NCBI RefSeq assembly: GCF_004359215.1
Contig: NC_090612.1
Coordinates: forward strand, 3,500,857-3,564,856
Direction of reading: 5' to 3'
DNA length: 64,000 nucleotides
Origin: Bremia lactucae
Taxonomy: Eukaryota > Oomycota > Peronosporomycetes > Peronosporales > Peronosporaceae
In this document: one piece after another, positions 9,318-21,306 of the stretch
How positions within the stretch are numbered: the first letter of the stretch is position 1
Layout of the letters: the number at the start of each line of letters is the position of its first letter
Made by a program: the position numbers and the translations under genes
The notes under the pieces: generated by a model
Told to the model about the DNA's origin: nothing
Seen by the model: only the letters and a program-made list of their open reading frames with translations
The model's database searches: none

Positions 9318-12300
9318 TTAACCCAACACACTCTTCTTGTGTCGCTGGTTTAGTTCAGTGGGTTTTTCACCTAGAGTAAAACCCCATAACTCAACCTGAA
9401 CGCAAGAAAATTCTTGCGAGACGGTTAATGGAGGCGAATTAAACGTCTCACAGGCGCCACTTGTCCCCCTTGAAAAGTCACTATCCTAGAGTTACACACA
9501 TTAAGCATAGCGTAGAATTAATACTCACGTTTATTATCTTGAATGTTTCAAAGGCAAGCAAGGTCTCCTCCACCTACCAGAAACAACCCAAAGTTGCCGC
9601 CGCCACCCATAATCAAGGATTCGTCGGAACAAAGCATGAAGTAACTATTCTTTCGACTCCAGTGGTATTTCACAAATCCACCCGCAGCGCTTTGATTCGC
9701 AAAAGAAAATAAAAAGGATTCACCTGTTCCATAATAATGAAACGCACGATGCCATTCGTCTGACGCAAACCCACCAAATACATTTGCCTTGGTATCTTTG
9801 ACCACCAATAAGGTTGGACTTTGCTTTTTCGCTAGTAAAAGTAGTGTCTCCAATGAAGAACCGTTTGTCTCGACACTATAAATTCGAAACCACCGGCACA
9901 ATTGACTTGTTATTGGCAGTGCTCGATCAATGTATGCGAGATGCTCGATTGTTAAAATGCTGGACGAATCAATCAGCTTTGATGTGTAATCGTTTAAATC
10001 ATAGGCGATTGAAGGCTTCTTCTTTGAAATGCAGAATAACGATGAATCGTGTGACGGTTCTGAAAGCACTGTGGCCTTCTTTACTTCCTTTTCGACCAAT
10101 TTTGCTTGCCTTTCCATCTTCCCCGCTTCTTCGTTTTTATAAAAATGACGTATTCTTGTTTCCTCTTTCCATGCGGCTTGCAAGTCTTTCACGGTGGAAG
10201 GAGATCTATTCAACAATTTTTGAATAATCTCTTCAGTTTCAGTAATCACGCGGGTGAAAGATGCTGCTTTTGGATCAAGCTTACTCCATAGATGGTCAAA
10301 TACTTGAAACATCAACATAAATAGCTTGTTAAAGTACATTTCTTCGTCAAACAATTTCCAAAATGGTTCCAACGACAAAGCCACAATGTCGATCTCTGAA
10401 TGCTTTGAATCAATACTGAAATTATTCAAAAAATGTCAGCTTAGTAGAAAAAATCTTCATTGATAAAGCAAAATGGCAGCTTACACCAGTTTCAGGAGCT
10501 TCACCAAAGACTCACAAATAGACGAAGCCACCAAGCCAGCATCATAAGTCGGGAGCTCAGACGGTAGTGCACGCATCTTAAGTAGCGATAATGCATTTGA
10601 ATCAGATTTTAACCACGATAAAAGAGCTCCTAGTAGCAGCATACCACCCTTTTCAAAATTACTTAAAATGCTTGGCCTATTAAAACCAAATTGTTCCCAA
10701 ATACCAACGAGTTCCCGCTCAATTGGATCACAAGCTGCCGAGGAGGTCGCTCCACTACTAGTAGAACTTAATGGTGACGATGTTTGTGTAGGTAGCTGCT
10801 CGGAGCTAGAAAGAGCCTCCATGTTTAAACCACATTCGGAGTCTGAATACATTGTCAATGAATTACACACCTTACCCGGCCATAATTTGTTGTCCCCTTT
10901 TAGTAAATAATCGCGAAAGAATCGAGTCATCTCGTTTACGCGTTGCCTGTCCGACAAAGATGCCATATTTGGTTGAAGTTTCATCTGATGCGACACCATG
11001 CCAAGAGCTTTCTTTTTGACCTCTAAACGTTCCAGTGCATCATCAACTTGCACACGTACACCATTAAAGATAATCGAAAAGTGCTCAATCATCCTTTCCA
11101 CAACTTGAGCACCAACTGCTGCATATCGTACCTCTTGAAATTGTGAGTGCGTACTCATGCGTGATTCTTCAGATTGCACAATAAGTCCGGAATCATTTTT
11201 GAATGCAATAACGGGTGCTAAGACACTGGATGCTGTAAGCAAATCGACGCCATTATCAATGGAATTCTCTGGCTGCTGCAACATTTTCATCAAACCAATG
11301 ACTCGCATCAATACGACCTGGCAGTGCACAGGTAAATCATTCACTAAGCATGCTATGTTTCGAATACTTGCATCTTCATCACGTAAATGTCCAGCAGCCA
11401 CGAATGCATCGTATTTGTCATTCGTCACAACCGAGTTGGGCAAATTTCTCAAAAAATCCAATACCAATGCTCCTGCGCATCGCGGGTCCAAGTCTCGCGG
11501 CACTGAGCCTTTCGTCTCCACCATTTCTCGTAGTTGGTTTAAGCGCCCGCTCAAGACTGTAGCTCGAAACAATCGCGGAGTGTGTGGATGTTCTTCTATT
11601 ATCGCAATGCAATCATTCAAAATGTTCGGGAGCGCCAAAAGCGGATCAATCAGAGCGTACCGACTGTGAAGTGAATTTTTCGAGAGAGAGGCTAAACTGA
11701 CGCCAAAGACGTACTGCCACGGTTTAATGCCTTGAAGACGATATGCAAACAAGCCCGAAGACATGTGGACAAATTCGTCGTCTTTTTCCTCGATCGCACT
11801 GATCTCAGTACTTGGTCTTTCCTCGTCTACAATATTCTCGATTTGAACAAATTCAGAATCAAGAAATGATTTACTTGAACCAACTGCTGCAGCAATGTCT
11901 GCATCTGTAATTGAAGCAACGATGTCTCCATTCACATTTTCCGAAATCAACTTTGGTTCCAAGACTTTTGCTTGTTCTGATACACGAAACGATTCGCCAT
12001 TGACTTCAATGGCAAAATGCACGTCTCGAAGCGCAATCACAAGCTCTAAAAATAATCCTAGACCCTCTGAGCAGCAAACGAGTGACCATTCTTCGTAATG
12101 ACTACGAATTAATTTTTCACAAGTCATGGAAAATATCATCTACATCAGTGTGCAAAGAAAACGCTAACAGTCAACAGCTTGCACGAAAACATCGATACGT
12201 GCGCTCAATGCTAACCATTATACTTGATTCGATGGTATGGTTGTTCAAGGCAATCTTGAGCCAGCAGCGCGCTTTCTCTACATCGGTCTAATCCATTTAT

Positions 12301-12852
12301 CAAAAAATTAATTCGATAAGACAACATGAGCTCAAAGGTTTCGAATAACATGCAAGCCAACCTCTGATAGAAATGCTGCCGATAGAACACTCTGTACCAG
12401 CGTCGGTTCGTCGAGGATGAGCGTGCTCGCAGATAGCACATGCCACCAACACGGCTGCTCACTGTTGCTGCGGGATTTCAGTCCCAAAATTAAACATTCG
12501 TCAAGTGCCACACCTAGTGGTTAAATTCCTTAGCATCTTTCGAGAGCCATTTGTACGAATTCAACGTACAAAGCTCGCCAACACAAGAATCACGCTCTGT
12601 CAGCGGCAAGCGCTTTTCGCGAGGAAGTGATACCATCGGTAAACCCTCTACGTATTTACTTTTATCAGCACCATCTGCGGCATTTTCCTTGTGTAGCACG
12701 TCTAGTGTGGCGTTCTTCAGCCGCGTCTAGATAATAAAAATACCGTTTCTTAGAACTTATCCGCTATATTATTGCCTACGTATCAATACCAGCGCATGAT
12801 AGCGCTCCTGAGCGCAAGCATCGAACGTGACACTCTTGTCGTCACGACGCAT
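9318..12852 (-). CDS. RUN-RhoGAP-TLDc fusion protein
   Basis: Seven exons (12852-12790, 12726-12570, 12513-12362, 12287-12216, 12139-10485, 10415-9578, 9485-9318) keep one frame and give 1034 residues. The RUN domain is at about 63-198 (PLTERDSCVGELC, then ARCWLKIALNNHTIE, then HYEEWSLV and a hydrophobic helix). The RhoGAP-like domain is at about 316-460, with LFRATVLSGRLNQLRE (candidate arginine finger R340) and VLDFLRNLPNSVVT. A charged coiled coil lies at about 780-815. TLDc is at about 860-1025, with GGFASDEWH, GLFLDSDFSRGTSGACETF and VELWGF. RUN domains bind Rab/Rap-type GTPases, RhoGAP stimulates Rho GTP hydrolysis, and TLDc proteins bind the V-ATPase. Together these suggest a membrane-trafficking or cytoskeletal regulator. 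It is divergent from the kinase gene, 143 bp away. Confidence 0.85.
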
Positions 12853-12961
12853 TGCCAGCCAATGTGAGATCTTGCTAAGCATCTCTCGTTGAAGGGATTA
12901 AGACTGAGTAGCTGCTTGTGACGAAAAATCAACGTTTTCACCATTTCTGATTGGTTTAATG

Positions 12962-12977
12962 ATGGGTACGTACCCAT
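12962..12977. promoter_or_regulatory. 16-bp perfect palindrome in a divergent promoter
   Basis: ATGGGTACGTACCCAT lies in the 143-bp gap between the RUN-RhoGAP-TLDc and kinase start codons. A reverse CCAAT motif (ATTGG) lies just left of it at about 12949. A dimeric transcription-factor site is a reasonable guess; no factor can be named. Confidence 0.4.
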
Positions 12978-12995
12978 TAATAGAAAACGACCTAA

Positions 12996-15032
12996 ATGGC
13001 ACGAAAGCTGGCAACGCCATCGCCAATGCGGGCGCGCTCGTTGCATGCTGCGATGGAGGAAGCATCATCCGCTCACGTCGAAAAAGCAATAATTTTTACA
13101 AGTAGTGACGAGGAAGATCAATCAATTGAGAAGAAAGAGCCAAAAATTCGTTGCATGCAGTATGACAAGAGCAAGGAGTCACCTCGCCAGGGTTCGAAGT
13201 GCACTGAAGCGGCGGCATTTAGCGGAAAATCTCGCTTTCGTAAGGGTGTAATGAAGAAAATGGGTCTACGCGATACGAAACAATTATCTTTACGTCGGCT
13301 GGTGTTGCCACGAAGCACAATGCCGAAACAGCGACGATCTAATTCCGAGCAGAGAACACCGACGTCTCACCGGAGATCAGAGCTTGCGAAACGGTGCGTA
13401 ATTACGAAACAAGGACAATAGCTGGTACATTCTAATTATGGTATGGGTGTGCTACTGGAGCAGAGGTAGCCGGTCCGTGTCACCGCCGTGTGCGAGTCCA
13501 GCAACGTTACTGAGCCATGACCTTGGAACGACCTTGTCAATGAAAAGTCCCACGCATGCTCGACGACGTCTTCAGCTGCACAAGGTTGTGTTGAAAAAGC
13601 TCACAATTGATAATTCTCCGGTAGGTTCTTATGGTGATTCTTGCGATGTCGAGGTGCCTCATTCGTTGTTGTGTTGAGTGAAACAATTAGAATGATTTCG
13701 TCAATTCATTTGATGAGTCACAAACCATTCAGTGGCTTGGAGCAGGTGTTTCAGCAGAAGTATACAAGGTATTGTAAGAAATTGTATATTCGTCTTGAAT
13801 GATTCGTGACTTACTCGTACAATGAGATATAGGTCCGAGAACCAGGAAGTGGAGCGCTATTTGCAGTGAAGAGGTCAAAGCAAGTGCTGCGAAACGATCT
13901 TGAACGGTAAGAGATTTGTTATGGCAAAATGTATTCGTTTGCGCGTGCTGACGCCTATATTTGTCCAACTAGTGATCTTTTGGCTCAGGAGATTATGATC
14001 GTTGAAGATTTGACCTCGTCGCGCGACAATTTTGATAATATTGTGCAGTACTATCAAGCTTGGACGGAGAATGGTACGTCAAGGTTGCTTCTGATGCTTC
14101 TATCGTGGCAATTTGTAAGCTAATGACACGTGTGCTACATTGCAGGATTCTTTTTTATGCAAATGGAGCTATGCGAGGGAGGCACCTTGCAGGATTTTAT
14201 CATGATGCGAAACAGGCAGATCCTTCCTGAAAATTACTTGTGGAGTATTATACGGGATGTTACAGGAGGTCTTAAAGTTCTTGCTGACCACAATATTGTG
14301 CATTTGGACATTAAACCTGAGAATATTTTTATTACGGGGGACGGGCGACTAAAGATTGGCGACTTTGGCATGGCTGGAAAAGTTATGACGTCGACTATAA
14401 CGACGGGTATGCTAAGCAATCTTGAAGGAGATGCAAAGTATATGGCAAAGGAGCTGCTATCTAGTGCTGATCGACGACCATCGGCGGATATCTTTTGTCT
14501 TGGTAATCTTTTCATAAGCTCTTGCTGAGAGTTCGGAGTTAATCTGACATGGCTTTTTCTATTTGCAGGTATTATGATGCTTGAAATCGCTACAGGAATT
14601 GACTTACCAAAAGCAGGATCAAAGTGGCATGATCTTCGAAGCGAAATTTTGCCTTCGTTTTCAAGTGAATATTCGAAAGAAATTTGCGAGATTATTAGAC
14701 AGGTACAGGTGATCTCTAAAGCTTGAAAGAATGGGTACTCATTTGCTTGTCTTGCATAGATGATGCATCCTGATTATGAAAAACGACTGACTGCTTCAGA
14801 AATTTTGCAAAATCATCGCGTACAGACTGCCACGGAGCCTGCCACGCTAATCCTAGAGGTACGAATTTTGAGCACTAACACTCTTTAATAACTCCAAATT
14901 TAAGTTGATCTCTTGCACCAGCATGCTTTCAAGCAAAAACTTATCGCGCCTTCAAGGGTGCGGAGTAACACGAGTCGATCAATTGAAAATGGACTTTTAA
15001 CTCCCCGTAAGATGCGGGTTACACATCGTTAG
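12996..15032 (+). CDS. Wee1/Myt1-like protein kinase
   Basis: Nine exons (12996-13393, 13470-13620, 13691-13768, 13833-13906, 13973-14073, 14146-14502, 14569-14702, 14760-14858, 14922-15032) give 500 residues. Residues 1-185 are basic and look disordered. The kinase domain starts at about 190: glycine loop LGAGVSAEVYK; FAVK with the ATP lysine at 222; ELCEGGTL; catalytic loop HLDIKPENIF at 320-329; DFG at 340-342; EGDAKYMAKELL; and PSADIFCLG. HxDIKPxNIFI and EGDxxYMxxELL are signatures of the Wee1/PKMYT1 group, which phosphorylate CDK1 and delay mitosis. No membrane segment like that of Myt1 was seen, so Wee1 is slightly favoured. The start was chosen as the first ATG after the divergent promoter. 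Confidence 0.87.
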
Positions 15033-15188
15033 CGTCTTAAAATTTATAAAACAAAGCTGTTCCTAAAATTTAATAAATTGATTTTGCGGTCCAATATTTA
15101 CCCTAACACTAACCGTCACTTCTGAACCGCCACTCTTGACTTCACTTTGGTTGGCTTCCACGACCCCCTCCAGGCACAAAATTGGCAC

Positions 15189-15913
15189 AGTATCTCTTTT
15201 CTTACGTGATAACAAGAGTTCGTGCTTGAATTTGAATTTACAGCAAGAATGAAAATCATGTGCTTATTCATTATGTTGCCGCTACAGTGAAGTTTAACTC
15301 GGCCGTTTCCTCGTCGCGCCGCAAAAGCCGAAAGGCTCACTTCGGCGCCCACTCGACTCAGCGTCGTGTGCTTATGAGCGCCCCGCTGTCCAAGGATTTG
15401 CAGACCAAGTACAATGTAAGTTAGTACACAAGTACTTTCAGCGGTGTAAGTCCATGTCAGTAGCTTATTAATGAGCCTGGCACTTCATGGCATCGCGGGA
15501 ACCGTAAGTGTAGATTACCATCACCACGGGACGTAATGTCTCCTGATGTATAAATTCGGACTATCGACCCTATAGGCTCTTGATTACTTACTTTTCTCAT
15601 GCTTTAGGTTCGCAGTCTTCCTATTCGCAAGGAAGACGAGGTTTTGATCGTGCGTGGCTCTCAGAAGTCCCGTGAGGGACGTGTGACCGCAGTCTACCGT
15701 AAAAAGTTTGTCATTCACATCGAACGTGTCGTACGCGAAAAGGCCAATGGCGCCTCGGTGCCGATCGGCATTGATGCCTCGAAGGTGGTTATTACGAAGC
15801 TAAAACTTGATAAGGACCGCAAGAAGATTCTAGAGCGCAAGAACCGAGCCGTGTCGGAGACCCAAAAGGGCAAGTTCACCGAACAGGATGTTGCCATGGC
15901 TACGGTCGACTAA
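15189..15913 (+). CDS. RPL26: 60S ribosomal protein L26 (uL24)
   Basis: Coding exons 15288-15415 and 15608-15913 encode residues 2-144 of uL24, with [35 protein letters not shown] and [12 protein letters not shown] matching the family. The KOW segment is [19 protein letters not shown]. The reading frame begins with TG immediately after a CTACAG acceptor at 15287, so the initiator ATG must be split by an intron. The best donor is GTATCT at 15190, leaving A at 15189 as the first coding base; the donor position is inferred. An intron splitting or abutting the start codon is familiar in ribosomal protein genes. The protein binds near the exit tunnel of the large subunit. Confidence 0.93.
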
Positions 15914-17217
15914 GTGCGCAGCGCCTGTTGCAATCCTTGTTATCATCAAGCGTAGGAAATTTACAAATAAAAAGGCATCTGTTGGCAAATCTCGCGATGG
16001 TCTATTGCAAATAATGCAGATTCATGGAGAGTTTCTTGCTTAAGCTTTGTCAACATTTGCTAAGGATCATCATTTAAATAGTTACATGAAACATTACGTG
16101 CATAAGTCACCATGAGTAACAGTACTCCACATACACAATTTTAAAAGTAGCCAAATACATTTTACTCGCAAGGAGCTCTTCTGGCCTTTTATGGAGATGC
16201 TCTCCAATTTCTCGTGTTCTACGTTTGAGCTGCATTGTCAACATCAGCAGTTAGTGCAGTCCAGTCGCGACCAAATTTTCCATTCTGCTAGCAAATCTCA
16301 AAGGCATAAGAATTGTCAACGATTTTTGCTACTTGCGGCGATTATTAATCGGACTGCCAAGCGTCCACGCTGTCCTGGTGATAAGGCTTTCTCTGATTAG
16401 CAAATGAAATTTATTACAACAGATGGAAGAAGCGTCAATAGTCACCAAATATTCACCTCTCCTCAATCGATGATCTGTCACTTCCCGCTTCATTTAAACG
16501 AAGGCTTGACTTCCTAAATGCTTTAAGGATGCACTCTCTGGTCTATATGACGTTTGAGGGAACTTTTGAGTAAATTATTGTGATTGACCCTGGTCTAACA
16601 TTTTTTTTACGGAATTAATCTCGGGGCAAACGAAGGAAAAGATGCTCAAGAGGTAACACGAGAAGAATGTTGATCTCTGCAAATGTGCTTGTCTCGTTGC
16701 TGCACTGTATTGTCTATTTTGCCGAACTGCATCCATGGTATGCCAGTCGATATTTCTAATAATTCTACTGCATCCAGTCCTAACTAGTCTAGCGCATTTA
16801 TCGTGAGACAAGTCCTTAGAATTATCGGCGTTGCCGAAATTTCAGCTGACGGAGCACATTACCTGGCAATAAGTAACATGCGTACATACACTCGCACTAG
16901 TTACATTATAGCCCATCAATTCATTATCGTCAAGCGAGTAAACCCGGCACCTCAATAAAATTGGTCAACGCAAACTTATAGAATTAAATCATTAAAAGAT
17001 AGCCGTACCTATACTGAATAAAACTACCCTGCTAATCACTAAAAGCCAGCCGTACCTAAACTGAATAAAACTACTCTTGCTACTTACTACAAAACATCCG
17101 CTTACTACTAGACTACAATACACTATGTGTGTGGTGCATCCGTCTTCATTGAAATTGAGAGCAGACGTAGTGGACGTAAGAGACCTATTATTTTGGCCTC
17201 GGATAAATTAGTCACAG
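15914..17217. other. Intergenic region between convergent RPL26 and IQM-like genes
   Basis: About 1.3 kb without a recognisable gene. It begins with the RPL26 3' end (AATAAA at 15966-15971). Several 60-80 codon frames occur but lack family resemblance or protein-like composition. A short tandem repeat is listed separately. Confidence 0.6.
16993..17087. repeat. Two-copy 47-bp tandem repeat
   Basis: Two units starting at 16993 and 17040 share TAAAAGNNAGCCGTACCTA, then ACTGAATAAAACTAC. They differ at a handful of sites. No function is evident. Confidence 0.7.
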
Positions 17218-18328
17218 CTAAAGCTCGCGAGTTGAAAAATGCCTCGCCCCTGCCTCAAAATTCAGAGCATCGTATCCGGGGCACAAGAGCAAGAGTGGAT
17301 GGGATTCTTCATCTTTGAACGAAAGCTCACACGACTCAATAGTCGTGTTCTCCAAGACATTATCACCCAAGATTTCTGACCGCTCAAGCGCTACGTGTTG
17401 CAAAGAATTTCGACCAACTGTCTCAGCCAATTCATCAAAGAGACCAACCTTCCACGCTCGATGTTTGCTCTCCAAATAGTGCCATACACGATATGCGTTC
17501 CAAAAATGCGCATTGTCGAGCTTCTTAACAAGTGTGCCGTTTAATGATTGACGATACACTTTCTGAATTCGCTGAACGTCCACGTTGACATTGCTTAAAT
17601 CGACACCATTGTTCACAAGAAAACGCAAAAGCACCAGCAACTCGTACTCAGACGGCCGATAGTGACCGCTGTGTGGATAAATAGTTTTAATAACCCCGTC
17701 TGTAATCACCATCATGCCTGCTGTCTGGACACACTCGCCTCCAACAAAACTGGTATGATGAATTCGTGGAATTTTTTTCGTCTCCTTTTGCGAGCCATAC
17801 AAAACTTGGTCCCGTAAGACAAAAATCCAGCCATCCGGCCCTGTGTCCACAATCTGTTGCGAAGCGACATGCACAATCACGCCATTTTGAACCATTAGCG
17901 CAAATTGTTGGCGTTCAGCAACCGTATCGCAGTATAACACGGTCTCGCGTTCAAGTTTCGTGCGAGGAACACCCGCAACTTCGATTGATTCATCGTCCAG
18001 CCACTCCCAGAAGCTTGGTTTCGTAGGCTCCATCGGCTGACGCTTCCACTCTTTATAGTACGCTCGCAAATTCGCGCCATACCTATGCATTTTTTAATAG
18101 AAAAAAAACTACGTTTAAGAACTCCTCGACACACTTTATAAAACTTTACAACCCCTACCGATGTTTGCGGTCGCAAACTTCGAGCCAACTTTTTTTATCG
18201 ACTACCGAAATATTTCCTGCGCTGTAACCTTTAACCAGCTTTGGGGAGTATTTCTTCGCCAACTTGACGATTTCGTGCATGTTTTGATACGTGGTCCGTC
18301 GTTTGGCACGCATGCCTTCTGCTGTCAT
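17218..18328 (-). CDS. IQM-like calmodulin-binding-type protein
   Basis: Exon 18328-18159 joins 18082-17218 across a 76-bp intron to give at least 344 residues. Landmarks match plant IQM (IQ-motif) proteins: CDRKHRYGANLRAYYKEW across the splice, FWEWLDD, GWIFVLRDQVLYGSQK, IHHTSFVGGECVQTAGMMVI and IYPHSGHYRPSEYE. In plants IQM proteins bind calmodulin through an N-terminal IQ motif; that motif is not visible here. The start is uncertain: the frame is open a little above 18328, then meets a stop after about 16 codons, so an upstream exon carrying the IQ region may be missing. The function in an oomycete is unknown. Confidence 0.8.
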
Positions 18329-18376
18329 CGAAGAAAGCGTTTGCCGATCCCTTAGTCTTATTTCTCTGCGTAGCAC

Positions 18377-20128
18377 TTTTTAGCCCACACCCGTGTCGTA
18401 GTCAGGCTCAATTTGGTGGTTTCCTACTATTGTCGCCACGTTGCTGGCTTTCAGTAGTTTATCTATATGCTGAAAGAGCAGTGCGTGTATTTAGATAGGG
18501 CACTCGGTCAAAGTCCAGTCTAAACGAAGTTCCTCTCTTCAGCAAGCAGCGAGAGCGCAAGCGTAAAAAGACAGCAGGAAGCGCACAGAAAAGTATAAAA
18601 ACGACTACTAATCGTTGTGCTGTGTGACGTATGAGAAGAGGGACAAATGGCACAAAAAGAGTTCGTGCTTAAACGACTTTTTTAGCGGAATTGATTTGTC
18701 CAGCAACTTGTTTTGAGTGAGAAACTATTCCGGCAAAAGCTTAAAATGCGAAAATGCACTACTGTCGACGCAAAAGAAGACCAGGTACAACAGAAAGACT
18801 AGTCAGTTAGTAAGCATTAGTTTTCGCCGTATTTCCCGCCCAGCAAAGCCGGGCAGTGCATAAAATAAGAGCTTTGCAATGATCCTCACCTGAGTCACTT
18901 CTTCCCGCTTGACACTTTTCTATTATAAGCGCAAATTCTTTAATGAGCAATAGGTCACAGACTCGGCGTTTTGGTTTGTCTTGCCTTTGCGCAAGAGAGA
19001 ATACAGCCGTTGTTAGGACGGATTATCGACCAACCAGCGCATTGCAATGTGTGGGGTCGAAGGAACAATGCGCTAATTGGGCCTTAACTGAACCAATCAC
19101 CATTTTGTAAGACACAGCTGCAGTCTCGCTAGTATTAATTTTATTTACCGCTCCTCCTACGCTTGATGGCTTTGTAGATACCGCACTGTAGTGCTTCGCT
19201 AAGTTGCCGTTTAAGGGGTAGGGGACAAAAGATACACGAGGGTGGCGAAGATGGCAGCAGCATCGGCTTTGCTACAATGAATTTGGAGACATATACCATA
19301 TTGGGCTGCATTCGAACTTATTGTATCTGCGAATGAAAAGGAGGGTTGCTTGAAGGATCGCTATGCAACTCATTGGCAAGTGCTTCGGCGTACTAAAATC
19401 GCTGCTTCTTATCAGAACGATGACTAGTATGATATTTCTTATTATCTGACTTATTTCTAACGGCGGTTGCTTGTGTTCCACACCTAGATCGTACTTGGGG
19501 TCATTTGTTTATTAAATCAAAATAACAAGCTTTCGAAAATGAATAAATAAGACACTTTTGATTTTTAGGAAGCGACAGATGTGAAAGTTTTATATTTGAT
19601 GAGCTTAAACAAATTAATGCGTGGAATAAATTATATTGAAGAAATTGTCAACGCCCAAATACCAATAATTAAAAACATTAGTGTAACAGGTCAAACCCGT
19701 CTCACAAGACTATTGTGCAACGGCATAAACGTCTATAGAATTCCTCGAAGTAATTGTTATTACCTCGAGTGTTATGATGCAACTTCTACACAGTGAGGTA
19801 TTGTGTGCTCAATACACGATAAAAAGCCAGAAATATATGAGGTAAAGCGCAACACAAATTTTGGTAATTTGCTTTATAGTTTTACAACAAAAGTAGAAAG
19901 CCGTTGCACCTTCGCGTCAATCTTCCTAAAATCAGCCGACACCCCGTTACAGGTAGAAAAACGATCTACCTGTAACGGTCTATAATGCAACATTATAATG
20001 GGGGATTATTAACTTTTCATGTGGTGACTTCCGGAGCTCTTAAATTAGTTGCAGACTATCTCGTGAAAGTGCATGAAATATGACGCTACCAAACTTTAGT
20101 TTAACGGTATTTAATAAATGAATCAAAC
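18377..20128. other. Gene-poor transition zone
   Basis: About 1.75 kb between the last gene of the island and the first LTR. I see no gene. Near 19940-19972 there is a short piece resembling LTR termini (CACCCCGTTACAGG... CCTGTAACGG), so decayed LTR scraps are present. Confidence 0.55.
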
Positions 20129-21092
20129 TGTAACGGGGCACTGCCGACTTGTACGTACGTAAAAGTCCACTTTGCACTGCTTCAGTGCGAGTGGTGCCTC
20201 ACCTCACTTCACGTCACTTCATGTACACTAGTACGTGCAGAAAAAGACTCTCTTTAAAACACTTGCTTTAACGAATGTTAAACGAAAACTGTATTAAATA
20301 CAATCAAGTTCTTCTGTTCTGTCTATTTAACACTAACTATTTTATACTAATACAAACATGTAATAAAGTCTTATCTTTCTCTCTTTGCGCGCGTCCAGCG
20401 CTGACTGGACCGCGGAGCAAGTATATATAAAGGCAGTCAAGACGATACCAAGAGCGAAAGTTAATGTCCTCCGTAGTGAAAATGGAGGCGAATATCAAAA
20501 CGCTCGAATGGATACAATCTGTGAACAGATCGAGATCAAGCAAGAGCTAACAAGAGTTTACTGTGCCGTAGAACACACAGCAAAATGGCATGGGTGAATG
20601 AATGAATAGAACTTTCGTCGAAATGACAAGATTTATGCTCAAAGACAGTGACCTAGACAAGCGCTGTTGTGTGAGGCATATAAGAAGTGTACTGCCGAAC
20701 TCGTCAAGCAAAACGTCATGTCCTTTTGAGCTGGTATTTAAGCGGAAATCACATGTAGAGCACATGTGTGTATTTGGCACCGTGTGCTATGCACTTTTCT
20801 CGCCATAGAAACGCGAAAGAAGCTGGACGATTCTGGGACGAAGTGCTATCTTGGATACGCAAAACAACAGAAGGCATACAGACTCATTAACGCAACTGAT
20901 GGCTCAACTATCATATCACGAAGTGTGACTTTTGAAGAAAGCCCAGCAAGCAATTGGTCTATATCTACCAATGGATAAGCTTTCCGAAAATTACAACGTA
21001 AAGTAATATTCTCCAAATGTTATCTACCTTTTCGATAATATACTAATTAACAACGTTTAAGTGTTAATTCATGTAACGATACACCCCGTTCA
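20129..21092 (-). repeat. LTR-A, 3' LTR of family A, carrying a captured copia fragment
   Basis: Read on the minus strand it runs from TGAACGGGGTGT (21092) to GTGCCCCGTTACA (20129). It matches LTR-A on both flanks but is about 500 bp too long because copia pol sequence sits inside it. A purine-rich tract precedes it on the minus strand, which marks it as the 3' LTR of the minus-strand family A element. Confidence 0.8.
20435..20954 (+). pseudogene. Copia pol fragment embedded in LTR-A
   Basis: This matches 25838-26358 of the nearby copia element almost base for base, from AGTCAAGACGATACC to CCCAGCAAGCAAT, with a few substitutions and indels. It covers the integrase core to the start of the following region. 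Both ends are abrupt, with no copia LTR. It is broken by frameshifts. Confidence 0.85.
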
Positions 21093-21107
21093 ATCACCCC
21101 TCCCTTA
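21093..21107 (-). other. Polypurine tract of family A
   Basis: On the minus strand the sequence AAGGGAGGGGTGAT directly precedes the LTR-A start. This fits the plus-strand primer site of an LTR retrotransposon and fixes the orientation of the element. Confidence 0.7.
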
Positions 21108-21306
21108 AACGACATTCACTCTGACTGTCACTAAATAGAGTAGGAACTATAATAACACTTAATTGAAAAGAATGTTGATTGGTCAGAACCATCATTTTTA
21201 ACTATTTCATGGTTAACAAGTCCATGCGGTATGCGAATAGTGCGGCGCCTTCAGGTGCAATACATGCAGCCGCGGGCGACGCATTATTGTCTCTTGCGGC
21301 AGACGT

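Noticed and set aside
9341..9420. A tRNA-like stretch (GCTGGTTTAGTTCAGTGGG) suggesting a tRNA gene or tRNA-derived SINE.
   Set aside because: Only an A-box-like match is present. There is no T-arm or anticodon stem, and the stretch lies on the last coding exon of the RUN-RhoGAP-TLDc gene.
16191..16400. A 69-codon frame in the intergenic region.
   Set aside because: No motif or splice context; length within chance expectation.
18459..18653. A 64-codon minus-strand frame with a hydrophobic start, considered as a secreted peptide or a missing IQM exon.
   Set aside because: No cleavage-like site, no RXLR or other effector motif, and no IQ motif.
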